A stretch of 64,000 nucleotides of DNA from contig NZ_LQQC01000010.1 in NCBI RefSeq assembly GCF_001584615.1, positions 434,001 through 498,000 on the forward strand, in the 5' to 3' direction. The position numbers and the translations under genes were made by a program. Below the pieces are notes generated by a model that worked only from the letters and a program-made list of their open reading frames with translations, made no database searches and was not told the origin of the DNA. Positions 52,493 through 60,387 of the stretch are shown in pieces. How positions within the stretch are numbered: position 1 is the stretch's first letter; every line of letters starts with the position of its first letter. Origin of the DNA: Brevibacterium ravenspurgense (GTDB lineage Bacteria; Actinomycetota; Actinomycetes; Actinomycetales; Brevibacteriaceae).

Positions 52493-54089
52493 GGAACCCA
52501 ATGCTACCGGCGGATGCGGCCCACTTTCGGAGGTGTTCACCCAGCGAACGGGACGTGAGCGGATCTCTTCCGTTTTCGCACACGGGAACTCTCCACGGCA
52601 GCTCGCTTCGCGACCTTCTGTCCCCCATAAGGTCAGCGAAGTCCTCCAGCTGTCGGTCAAGAACGCGCCGTCCGCCGTACCTGCTGGCAAGAGCACCCAT
52701 GGCCGTGGGAAGAACAGGTTCTGCTACTCGAATCTCTGTGTCCGCGGCCGGAACGGTCTCGAAGTCGGCTCCCGTGATCACATCGGCCCCTGCCAGCAGA
52801 AAAGCTGTGTCTTCCAGGGGCTCCAGTGACGCGTCGGCAGCGTCCGCATCCGCAATCACGCCCCGCATCCAGCAGCGCTCCCCCTCGTCAATGCTGAGCA
52901 CAGTCTGGGGCAGAGCCCACGCGTCGACACGGCCTGCCTTCGGCAGCCGCACCGCAACCCGCAGGTCAAAGCCCAGCTGGGCCGGAGCCGCGACAGCCGC
53001 AGTGAACTGCTCACGGGCGATGAACTGCACCCACAGCCAGAAGTCGACGAGGTCGGATCGCTCCTCCTGAAAAATATGAACTTCACGCGCATCGGATGAT
53101 TCGGGCACCGACGCATCCATCCGCATAGCCCTGTACACCGCCCATCCGCGCAGCCCGGGCCCAGCCTGCGCGCAGAAAGACGCGAACTCAGCGTGCCTGC
53201 TTGTGCGCACTGGAACTTCGTACAGCGCCAGAAGCGCGCGAAGTTTGCGTTCGCGCACCAGTTCGGGGTTCATCGGTGTGTTGCGAGAGGAGCTTTCCAG
53301 CAAGTCAACGCCCAGCGCGCGCACCGCCGTGCGTGTCGCATTCTGCGCGGTTCCGTATTCCGGGGTGTCGGTGATGCTGATGTACAGCGGATCGAGAGCA
53401 CACCGGCTCTCAACATCGAATGGGTCGTATCCGGCAGACGCAGTCACCGGGGAAAGCATGATTGTTTCGGCACCGGCCGCGGCGGCCTGCACCGCAATGT
53501 CGCGCAGGTCGGCGAAGTCGCCCACACCCCACGACCGCCCCATGCGGGCTGATGCCAGGTGCAGATCGAAGCCTCGCTCACCTGGCTGCACTGCAGCTTC
53601 GCTCACGATGAGCGGTGCACGGCTGACTGCGCCGTCGACCGCGCACGTGATTTCGCCAATACCCGTCTCACGTGGAGGCATAATCGCTGTGAACTCGTGC
53701 CGGACTTCCGAGGCGCCTGCCACCGTCACGGTCTGCGTTCCGGTAATCGTCGGGGTGATGTTCGCGGGAACCGGTTCGCCGCTGAGTCCGACTGTCGACA
53801 CCGATGCGGTGGCGGGGTCGGAGGTTCGCACGGGTATTGCCGCCGAATGGCCGGCTTCGGCAACGACAGCCGCCGGCAGGGCGGAGAGCCACTGCCGGCG
53901 GTTTTCGCGGTCGATGAGGATCTGCAGTTCGCTGCTGTCCTCGGCGGTGAAGCCGAGAACATGCAGCGCGGCGGCCAGCTGGTCATCAGACAGCGGCCGG
54001 CCCGCGACATCGCGTTCTCCGTCGATGCCGAGCAGGGCGGCCAGCTGGCGCATCCCGCCGGTCATGTCCGACTGCAGGATCCCCGCCAC
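52476..54089 (-). CDS. MalQ-like protein lacking the GH77 catalytic half
   Basis: A 537-residue protein related to 4-alpha-glucanotransferase. The N-terminal domain and the first part of the barrel are recognisable: GRSWGVGDFADLRDIAVQAA near 185 and ALDPLYISITDTPEYG near 225, then RAMRMDASV and LRVAVRLPKAGRVDAWALPQ near 400. Normal MalQ has about 700 residues and goes on to RIDH (nucleophile Asp), a general-acid Glu and a third Asp. None of these motifs is found; instead an Ala/Asp-rich 130-residue end follows. It is therefore probably not an active glucanotransferase and may be a regulatory or binding protein. GTG at 54089 is four bases after rne. Confidence 0.75.
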   Translation of the reverse strand: MAGILQSDMTGGMRQLAALLGIDGERDVAGRPLSDDQLAAALHVLGFTAEDSSELQILIDRENRRQWLSALPAAVVAEAGHSAAIPVRTSDPATASVSTVGLSGEPVPANITPTITGTQTVTVAGASEVRHEFTAIMPPRETGIGEITCAVDGAVSRAPLIVSEAAVQPGERGFDLHLASARMGRSWGVGDFADLRDIAVQAAAAGAETIMLSPVTASAGYDPFDVESRCALDPLYISITDTPEYGTAQNATRTAVRALGVDLLESSSRNTPMNPELVRERKLRALLALYEVPVRTSRHAEFASFCAQAGPGLRGWAVYRAMRMDASVPESSDAREVHIFQEERSDLVDFWLWVQFIAREQFTAAVAAPAQLGFDLRVAVRLPKAGRVDAWALPQTVLSIDEGERCWMRGVIADADAADASLEPLEDTAFLLAGADVITGADFETVPAADTEIRVAEPVLPTAMGALASRYGGRRVLDRQLEDFADLMGDRRSRSELPWRVPVCENGRDPLTSRSLGEHLRKWAASAGSIGFHDGDS

Positions 54090-54092
54090 GGG

Positions 54093-57071
54093 TCAGTCCT
54101 GGCCGATGATGAGGATGGGCGGTTCCGGTTCAGCAGGTGCTTCGGGCTTCTTCGGATCCTGCTTCTTCGGAGCTTCCTCAGGCCTGGGCTCCGGTTTCTG
54201 AACTGCTTTTTGGATGCGCGTCTGCGAAGCGCCGCCGATCATGAGCAGACCTTCCGATTCCGGTGTCGGCATGCTGACGGGCTCAGCCTGCTTACGGGCA
54301 GCCGAGTCCGCTTCAGCCTCGCTGCCGGAGCTGCTGTCTGCATCGTTGTCGCCTGTACCGTCACCGACAGGGTGTTCGGGGTGCTCCGCCGGCTCGGCCG
54401 ATTTGATGCGACGGCCGCCTCCGCGGGTTCCGCGCCGACGACGCGCGCGGCGTTCGCGCTGTTCGCCATCCTCGGACGCGGCCTCACCGGTGTGCTCAGC
54501 GCTGGCTGCCGGTGTCTTCGCCGCTTCTGTCGCGTCAGGCGAAGCATCAGGCGTGTCACCAGACGTGGCCGCTGGCTCGTCTGCTTCGGCGGGTGCTTGA
54601 GGTTCCTCGTGGTCCCGAATGGTGGCCTTGGCGATGGCCGCCATGGCCTTCTGGGACTCCCGGCTGCGCTTTTCGTCTTCTTCAGACTGCTGGCTGCCGG
54701 AGGAGTTGTTGTGCGAACCGCGCGAGTTGTCCTTGTTGTCGCGGTTCTTGCGGCGCGACTTGTACTGGCGGCCGGAGTGGTCCGGTTCGGTGCCCGGCAG
54801 CATAAGGCCGCGCCCGGAGAGGTCTTCCCCGGCTGCCGCGAGACCTTCGGCCAGGCCCGTGCCGATGCGTTTGCGGGTCATCTGGACGAGCCCGAGCGAG
54901 GTCACTTCGGCCACCTGGTGTTTGGTGCGGTCGCGGCCCAGGCATTCGACCAGGCGGCGAACCACGAGGTCGCGGTTGGATTCAAGCACCATGTCGATGA
55001 AGTCGACGACGATGATGCCGCCGATATCGCGCAGACGCAGCTGGCGGATGACTTCTTCTGCCGCTTCGAGGTTGTTCTTCGTGACGGTCTCTTCGAGGGA
55101 TCCGCCGGAGCCGGTGAACTTGCCGGTGTTGACGTCGATGACGGTCATCGCCTCTGTGCGGTCGATGACGAGCGAACCGCCTGAGGGCAGGTTGACCTTG
55201 CGGTTGAGCGCCTTGTCGATCTGTTCGGACACGCGGTAGTGGTCGAAGATGTCGTCGTCACCTTCGTAGCGGGATACGCGATCCCGCAGGTCGGGTGCCA
55301 CGGATTCGACGTATTCGGTGATGACGTCCCACATGCGGTTTCCGTCGATCACGAGTTCGCTGAAGTCTTCGTTGAAGACATCGCGGATGATGCGGACCAT
55401 CATGTCCGGTTCGCTGTACAGGAGTTCCGGTGCACGCACCTTGGTGGACGAGGACTTGCCCTCGATCGTCTCCCAGCGCTTGTGCAGGCGTTCGATGTCC
55501 TGACGCAGGTCGTCTTCCGAGGCGCCTTCTGCGGCTGTGCGCACGATGACGCCGGAGCCGTCTGGGACGGCGTCTTTCAGGATCGACTTCAGGCGGCTGC
55601 GCTCACTGTCGGGCAGTTTGCGCGAAATGCCGGTCATCTGGTTGCCGGGGACGTACACGAGGAAGCGGCCGGGCAAAGAGATCTGCGCGGTCAGGCGCGC
55701 GCCCTTGTGCCCAACGGGGTCCTTTGTCACCTGGACGAGCACGGGGTCGCCGGGGTTAAGCGCGACTTCGATGCGGCGGGGTTTGCCGTCCATGCCGAGG
55801 GCGTCCCAGTTGACTTCACCGGCATACAGCACGGCGTTGCGTCCCTTGCCGATGTCGACAAAGGCTGCTTCCATGCTGGGCAGAACGTTCTGCACGCGGC
55901 CCAGGTACACGTTGCCGATAAGCGAGGACTGCTGGCGCTTCTCCGACAGGTAGTGTTCGACGGCAATGCCGTCTTCGGTGACAACGAGCTGCGTACGGCC
56001 GTCTTTTTCGCGCACGATCATGGCGCGTTCAACCGATTCGCGGCGGGCCAGGAATTCAGCTTCCGTGATGACGGGACGACGTCGCCCAGCGGCCCGGCCT
56101 TCCCGACGGCGCTGGCGCTTGGCCTCTACGCGTGAGGACCCGCGGATACCCGTGACTTCGCTTTCGAGCGAGGCGGTGCGGCGGCTTCCGCGCTCACGGC
56201 GGCGTGTGCGACGGCGCCTGCGACCGCTGTCGCCGTCGTTGTCATTGCCTTCGTTGTCGTCGGAATCCGCTGTGCGGCTGTCGTGATCGCTGTCTCCGCG
56301 ACTGCCGTGTTCGTCACGGCCGCGTCGGCGGCTGTCGGAACCGGAGTCGTTCGAGTCGTCCGAATCATTGTGCGAATCGTCGCTGTCGTCACGGTCATCG
56401 CGCGAGCGTGAGCGCCGACCTCGACCACCGCGGCGACGGCGGCGTCGACCGCCTTCGCGGCCGCCTTCGTCGTCGTTGGAACCGCCGTCGGAATCAGTGT
56501 CGCCGGAGTCCTCGGTGTCGTCCGAATCGTCGTAGTCATCGTCTTCGGGTTTCCAGTCGGGATCCACCTGAACGCCCAGTTCGGCCTTCGGCTGCTGGAA
56601 CAGCAGCGCACCGCCGGCCGGAGCGGTGACGGGGACAACCTCGGTGTCGTCGTAATCCTCAGATGCCCGTGCGGAGAAAGCGGGTGCGGTCTGCAGTTCG
56701 GCGGATGCCGCACTCACGGGCAGGCCGGCGACCTCCGGCTGGGCCGCGTTGGAGAACAGGCCGCCCGAAAACGCTGTTTTGCCAGCTTTGTCGTCAGCTT
56801 CGTTCTCAGCGCTGTCTTCTGCGTCGCGGTCGTGTTCTTCTTCGGAATCGTCGACGTCTGCGGTGTCGTCAACCCGATCTTCTGTCGGTTCGTCCTGGCT
56901 TTCGCCGCGGCTTTCAGCATTGCGCTTCTGGCCGGCTTTGTCGGCGATCGACTCCAAAAGCTCTGCGCGACGGCTGTCGTCTTCAGCCTGCGTCTGGCGC
57001 CCCTGGGACTGCTGGCGCAGCGCTTCGAGGTCGGAAAGGATTCCCTCTGTGGGATCCACTGTGTCACTCAT
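54093..57071 (-). CDS. rne: Ribonuclease E/G family endoribonuclease
   Basis: A 992-residue RNase E. An acidic and Arg-rich low-complexity arm fills residues 1-330. The catalytic core follows: S1 domain (IGNVYLGRVQNVLPSMEAAF, near 382) with the inserted 5' sensor, the Mg ligands in VIDVNTGKFTGSG near 647 and IIVVDFIDMVLES near 690. The C-terminal scaffold (from about 760) is Pro/Glu/Arg-rich. The segment before SGRG near 748 reads LAAAGEDLSGRG, where other members have the CPxC zinc link. ATG at 57071 follows AGGAG. It would drive mRNA decay and rRNA/tRNA processing. Confidence 0.93.
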   Translation of the reverse strand: MSDTVDPTEGILSDLEALRQQSQGRQTQAEDDSRRAELLESIADKAGQKRNAESRGESQDEPTEDRVDDTADVDDSEEEHDRDAEDSAENEADDKAGKTAFSGGLFSNAAQPEVAGLPVSAASAELQTAPAFSARASEDYDDTEVVPVTAPAGGALLFQQPKAELGVQVDPDWKPEDDDYDDSDDTEDSGDTDSDGGSNDDEGGREGGRRRRRRGGRGRRSRSRDDRDDSDDSHNDSDDSNDSGSDSRRRGRDEHGSRGDSDHDSRTADSDDNEGNDNDGDSGRRRRRTRRRERGSRRTASLESEVTGIRGSSRVEAKRQRRREGRAAGRRRPVITEAEFLARRESVERAMIVREKDGRTQLVVTEDGIAVEHYLSEKRQQSSLIGNVYLGRVQNVLPSMEAAFVDIGKGRNAVLYAGEVNWDALGMDGKPRRIEVALNPGDPVLVQVTKDPVGHKGARLTAQISLPGRFLVYVPGNQMTGISRKLPDSERSRLKSILKDAVPDGSGVIVRTAAEGASEDDLRQDIERLHKRWETIEGKSSSTKVRAPELLYSEPDMMVRIIRDVFNEDFSELVIDGNRMWDVITEYVESVAPDLRDRVSRYEGDDDIFDHYRVSEQIDKALNRKVNLPSGGSLVIDRTEAMTVIDVNTGKFTGSGGSLEETVTKNNLEAAEEVIRQLRLRDIGGIIVVDFIDMVLESNRDLVVRRLVECLGRDRTKHQVAEVTSLGLVQMTRKRIGTGLAEGLAAAGEDLSGRGLMLPGTEPDHSGRQYKSRRKNRDNKDNSRGSHNNSSGSQQSEEDEKRSRESQKAMAAIAKATIRDHEEPQAPAEADEPAATSGDTPDASPDATEAAKTPAASAEHTGEAASEDGEQRERRARRRRGTRGGGRRIKSAEPAEHPEHPVGDGTGDNDADSSSGSEAEADSAARKQAEPVSMPTPESEGLLMIGGASQTRIQKAVQKPEPRPEEAPKKQDPKKPEAPAEPEPPILIIGQD

Positions 57072-57377
57072 TGAAAACTCCTGTCCCGATCGAGCGGTGC
57101 AACGTCCGCGACCGGGATCATGTCCTTGTCATAATCACAAAAGTCTGTGAGCTGCTGTGGGCTCGCGCGAATGCTCAGCGCGGTGGCCCAGGGCTTCATC
57201 TTGAACCTGGCCGAAATTCTTCGGAGAGGTGGAAGCACACCCGGCGCGGTTGCTCTGCCGGAGCTCTGATGCTCATTATGTCACAGCGCACCTGGGACGA
57301 CACTGAATCCGGGCTGTCCCACCCGGCGGTGCCCACCTCGATTCGACCGGTGGGCTCAAGCGGTGGATGATGTTTCT
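57072..57377. other. Divergent intergenic region of rne and the VKOR gene
   Basis: The 306 bp contain no recognisable gene. On the minus strand a -10-like CATAAT (57280-57275) would give rne a leader of about 200 nt. Nothing decisive was seen for the plus-strand promoter. Confidence 0.45.
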
Positions 57378-58019
57378 ATGACCTCAGGAACCAGTGTGCA
57401 GACAACAGAGCTTTCCGTCCCCTCCCCGTGGTTCAGCCGCAAGAGGCCCTTCGGAATCTTCCTCGTGGTGACAGCCGTCATCGGCTTGATCGCATCTTTG
57501 GACCTGTCGATTGAGAAAATCAAAAAACTCGAAAATCCCGGGCATGTCCTGTCCTGTGACTTCAATCCGTTCTTTTCATGCGGTTCCGTCATGAACTTCT
57601 GGCAGGCTCAGCTGTTCGGCTTTCCCAATCAGCTCATCGGGATTGCCGCGTTCATCTTCCCGCTGCTTCTGGGCGTCCTTCTGATCAGCCGCACGGAGAT
57701 CCCCCGCTGGGTCATGATCGGTCTGCTGATCGGACTCACGGGCGGTGTCGCACTGGTCATCTTCCTGTTCATCAGCTCGATTTTCGTCATCGGGATCGGC
57801 TGCCCGTGGTGCATTGTCGTGTGGACCGTCGTCATTCCGATGTGGTTCATCACCGCGGGCCACCTGGCGCTCACGGGCGGCTTTGGGTCAGCTGTCCAGC
57901 ACTCCCCCGTCATCCAGGTCTTCGCGTCTCATACGGTTCTTCTGTCCGTGGCGGCTCTCGCGCTCATCTACCTGAGCATCGTCGCGAAGTTCTGGACGTT
58001 CTTCTCAAGCCTCGTCTGA
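57378..58019 (+). CDS. Vitamin K epoxide reductase family protein (VKOR)
   Basis: A 213-residue membrane protein with five predicted spans. The loop cysteines are in LSCDFNPFFSCGSVMNFWQ, and the active pair is CPWC in GIGCPWCIVVW near residue 140. Bacterial VKORs replace DsbB: they oxidise DsbA and pass electrons to menaquinone. ATG at 57378 is used; GTG at 57363 is the alternative. The DsbA-like protein at 28823-29635 is a plausible partner. The gene is followed by hairpins shared with ndk. Confidence 0.9.
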   Translation: MTSGTSVQTTELSVPSPWFSRKRPFGIFLVVTAVIGLIASLDLSIEKIKKLENPGHVLSCDFNPFFSCGSVMNFWQAQLFGFPNQLIGIAAFIFPLLLGVLLISRTEIPRWVMIGLLIGLTGGVALVIFLFISSIFVIGIGCPWCIVVWTVVIPMWFITAGHLALTGGFGSAVQHSPVIQVFASHTVLLSVAALALIYLSIVAKFWTFFSSLV

Positions 58020-58040
58020 ACCGGATCGGTTCGCACCCCT

Positions 58041-58058
58041 CCCACCGGTTCCGGTGGG
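58041..58058 (+). terminator. Short hairpin after the VKOR gene
   Basis: CCCACCGG TT CCGGTGGG is an 8-bp perfect stem with a 2-nt gap, 21 bp past the stop codon, without a T-tail. Confidence 0.45.
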
Positions 58059-58070
58059 GAACAAGAAAAA

Positions 58071-58123
58071 GCCGGCCTCCGCCTCGTGTGACGAGGTTCT
58101 CGAATCACGAGGTGGAGGCCGGC
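58071..58123. terminator. Bidirectional terminator between VKOR and ndk
   Basis: An 18-bp stem with one mismatch (58071-58088 and 58106-58123) and a 17-nt loop. The AAGAAAAA before it gives a T-tract for the minus-strand ndk transcript. Confidence 0.85.
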
Positions 58124-58142
58124 TTCTGTCTGCCTGGAAAGG

Positions 58143-58568
58143 TCAGTCGAGCTCGGGGAACCAGATCTTGATTTCTCGTTCTGCCGACAGCGTCGAATCC
58201 GAACCGTGGACGATGTTCTTCACAACACTTTCGCCCCAGTTGCGACCGTGGTCACCGCGGATGGAACCGGGAGCGGCGGTCGTCGGGTCGGTGGTGCCGG
58301 CCATGACGCGGAATGCTTCGATCACATCTTCGCCAGTGACGACGATCGCCACCGACGGTCCACTGCCCATGTATTCGACCAGCGGTTCGTAGAACGGCTT
58401 GCCTTCGTGCTCTTCGTAGTGCGCGCTGAGCATGGAGCGATCAGCCTGCACCATCTTCAGGGCACTGATTTCGTAGCCCTTCTTTTCAAGACGGCTGATG
58501 ACTTCGCCGACCAGGCCCCGTTCAACGCCATCGGGCTTGACAAGTACGAGTGTGCGTTCCTTCATCAT
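58143..58568 (-). CDS. ndk: Nucleoside diphosphate kinase
   Basis: A 141-residue enzyme that balances NTP pools. The catalytic His is in VKNIVHGSDS near residue 117, and TLVLVKPDGVERGLVGEV opens the protein. Its ATG overlaps the DUF4233 stop by 4 bp. It is the last gene of the ileS-folC-DUF4233-ndk operon. Confidence 0.96.
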   Translation of the reverse strand: MMKERTLVLVKPDGVERGLVGEVISRLEKKGYEISALKMVQADRSMLSAHYEEHEGKPFYEPLVEYMGSGPSVAIVVTGEDVIEAFRVMAGTTDPTTAAPGSIRGDHGRNWGESVVKNIVHGSDSTLSAEREIKIWFPELD

Positions 58569-59011
58569 TCCTCTTTCTCCTGAGTGTCAGGTGAAGCGGG
58601 TGAGCCCGCCCGATATGCCTGTTTGACGTAGGCGGTGGCTTCGCGGTCAATCCGTCGGCCCCAGTAGATGCCGACGGCCCACATGGCGCCGAAGACGACG
58701 GCGACGACAACGAGTCCGCCCAAAACAATACCGCTTGCCAGTATCAGCAGCTGAATCATCCACCCCAGCGCAATGCCCAGGCCCTTCTGGCCGGCTTTCT
58801 TCGGCAGGGTTGCCGTGGCGATGATGCACAGCGCACCGAGCACAACAGCCCCGGCCACGAGCCAGCCGAACGGCAGCGGCTGCAGACCGTAGCCGACCAG
58901 CAGGGCAAAGTAGACGATGATCGCCTCGGAGATGAGAACGGTTCCACCGAGGATCGGCAGCTTCGACTTCAGCGGAAGCTGAGGAAGTTCAGCAGGGGTC
59001 TCCTGCGTCAT
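58565..59011 (-). CDS. DUF4233 family membrane protein
   Basis: A 148-residue protein with four hydrophobic segments, such as GTVLISEAIIVYFALLVGYG and GWMIQLLILASGIVLGGLVV, and a short acidic tail. DUF4233 proteins occupy this slot between folC and ndk throughout the actinobacteria; function unknown. Overlaps of 4 bp with both neighbours show strict coupling. Confidence 0.85.
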   Translation of the reverse strand: MTQETPAELPQLPLKSKLPILGGTVLISEAIIVYFALLVGYGLQPLPFGWLVAGAVVLGALCIIATATLPKKAGQKGLGIALGWMIQLLILASGIVLGGLVVVAVVFGAMWAVGIYWGRRIDREATAYVKQAYRAGSPASPDTQEKEE

Positions 59012-60387
59012 TGAGCATCCTTTCGGCCCAGCAGGGTGCGGGCCTCGGCAACGGTTGACAGCGAACCGGTCACAACGATTCCCGTTCTGCGCTCAGGGTC
59101 TTCAAGAGCGAGGTCGACTGCGCGCATGAGCGCGTCGTTGAGGTTGTCGGTTCGGATGACGTCGTCCGGATCCCACCATTCTTCAGCGGCTTCGGCGAGT
59201 TTCTGCGAGCTCAGAGCGCGCGGACTCTGAGCCTGAGACACGACGACCCTGCCGGCGGTCCGATACAGGTGTTCCAACACTCCGTGCACGTCTTTGTCTT
59301 CGTACACCGCGACCACCGCGACGACATCCGAGAAGTCGAAGGAGTCCGCAAGCGCTTCCCGCAGCGCGATTGCCGCGTCCGGGTTGTGGGCGCCGTCGAC
59401 GACGATCGTCGGGTCGGACCGCATGACCTCCATGCGGCCCGGCGAAGTGACTGTACTCAGTCCGGTGCCGATCGTGTCCGTGTTCAGAGGTTTGTCTTCC
59501 GTGCCGAGGAACTGTTCGACGATGGCAACCGCCAAAGCTGCGTTGTCGATCTGGTGGCGTCCCAGAAGCGGCAGGAACAGATCGCTGTAGACGTCGTAGG
59601 CCCCGCGCATGGAGAACAGCTGCCCGTCGACGGCCTGTTTGGCTTCGAGGACTTCGAACTCGCGGCCGAACCAGCGCCCGGTGACCCCCCGGCCGGCAAG
59701 CTGGCTTTCGAGTTCTTCTGCCGCCTCGTCGTCTTGGTTGCCTATGACCGCCACCGGTGTTGGCGCGGGAGTGTCGTCCTGTGTCCTATCGAGGATCCCG
59801 GCCTTTGTGGCTGCGATGTCGGTCAGGGTGTCTCCGAGGAACGCCTGGTGGTCCAGACTGATGTGGGTGAATCCGCACACTTCAGCGTCAGCCACATTGG
59901 TTGAGTCCCACTGACCGCCCATCCCGACTTCGAGCACGTATACGTCGACGGGGGCGTCAGCGAATACGGCGAATGCGAGCACGGTCAGCGCTTCAAAATA
60001 TGTCAGCGGCGGCCGCCCGTCTCCTGCGAGTTCGGCGTCGACCATGTCGAGGAACGGGCGGATTTCCGCGAATACCCGTACGAAGTCGTCGTCTGGCACG
60101 GGTGCGCTGTCGACGGAGATGCGTTCGGTGACGGAGTGCAGGTGGGGGCTGGAGAAGCGTCCCACCCGCAAGTCGTGAGCGCTCAGCAGCACGTCCACCA
60201 TGCGGGCGGTGGAGGTCTTGCCGTTGGTGCCCGCGATCATGATGACCGGTGCGGCTCGGTGGATATCGCCGAGCAGTTCACAGGCGCGCAGGGTGGCGTC
60301 CAGGCGCAGTTCGATTTCGGTTTCGCCCGCGCGGGCCTGCAGCGCGGCCTCAGCCAGCTGCAGGCCCGTCGGTTCGGTGTTCGTCAT
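59008..60387 (-). CDS. folC: Folylpolyglutamate synthase / dihydrofolate synthase
   Basis: A 459-residue Mur-ligase family enzyme that makes dihydrofolate and adds glutamates to folates. The P-loop is [15 protein letters not shown] near residue 45, and [15 protein letters not shown] near 150 is the second motif. [17 protein letters not shown] is near 330. The ATG overlaps the ileS stop by 4 bp. Confidence 0.95.
   Translation of the reverse strand: MTNTEPTGLQLAEAALQARAGETEIELRLDATLRACELLGDIHRAAPVIMIAGTNGKTSTARMVDVLLSAHDLRVGRFSSPHLHSVTERISVDSAPVPDDDFVRVFAEIRPFLDMVDAELAGDGRPPLTYFEALTVLAFAVFADAPVDVYVLEVGMGGQWDSTNVADAEVCGFTHISLDHQAFLGDTLTDIAATKAGILDRTQDDTPAPTPVAVIGNQDDEAAEELESQLAGRGVTGRWFGREFEVLEAKQAVDGQLFSMRGAYDVYSDLFLPLLGRHQIDNAALAVAIVEQFLGTEDKPLNTDTIGTGLSTVTSPGRMEVMRSDPTIVVDGAHNPDAAIALREALADSFDFSDVVAVVAVYEDKDVHGVLEHLYRTAGRVVVSQAQSPRALSSQKLAEAAEEWWDPDDVIRTDNLNDALMRAVDLALEDPERRTGIVVTGSLSTVAEARTLLGRKDAQ

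Noticed and set aside
53559-55184. A 541-codon antisense frame across malQ-like and rne genes
   Set aside because: It is a shadow of repetitive coding sequence; no start signal or domain is visible.
56200-56700. Microsatellite-type repeat in rne
   Set aside because: The DNA is repetitive only because the encoded arm is rich in Asp, Ser and Arg; codon order varies, so it is ordinary low-complexity coding sequence.
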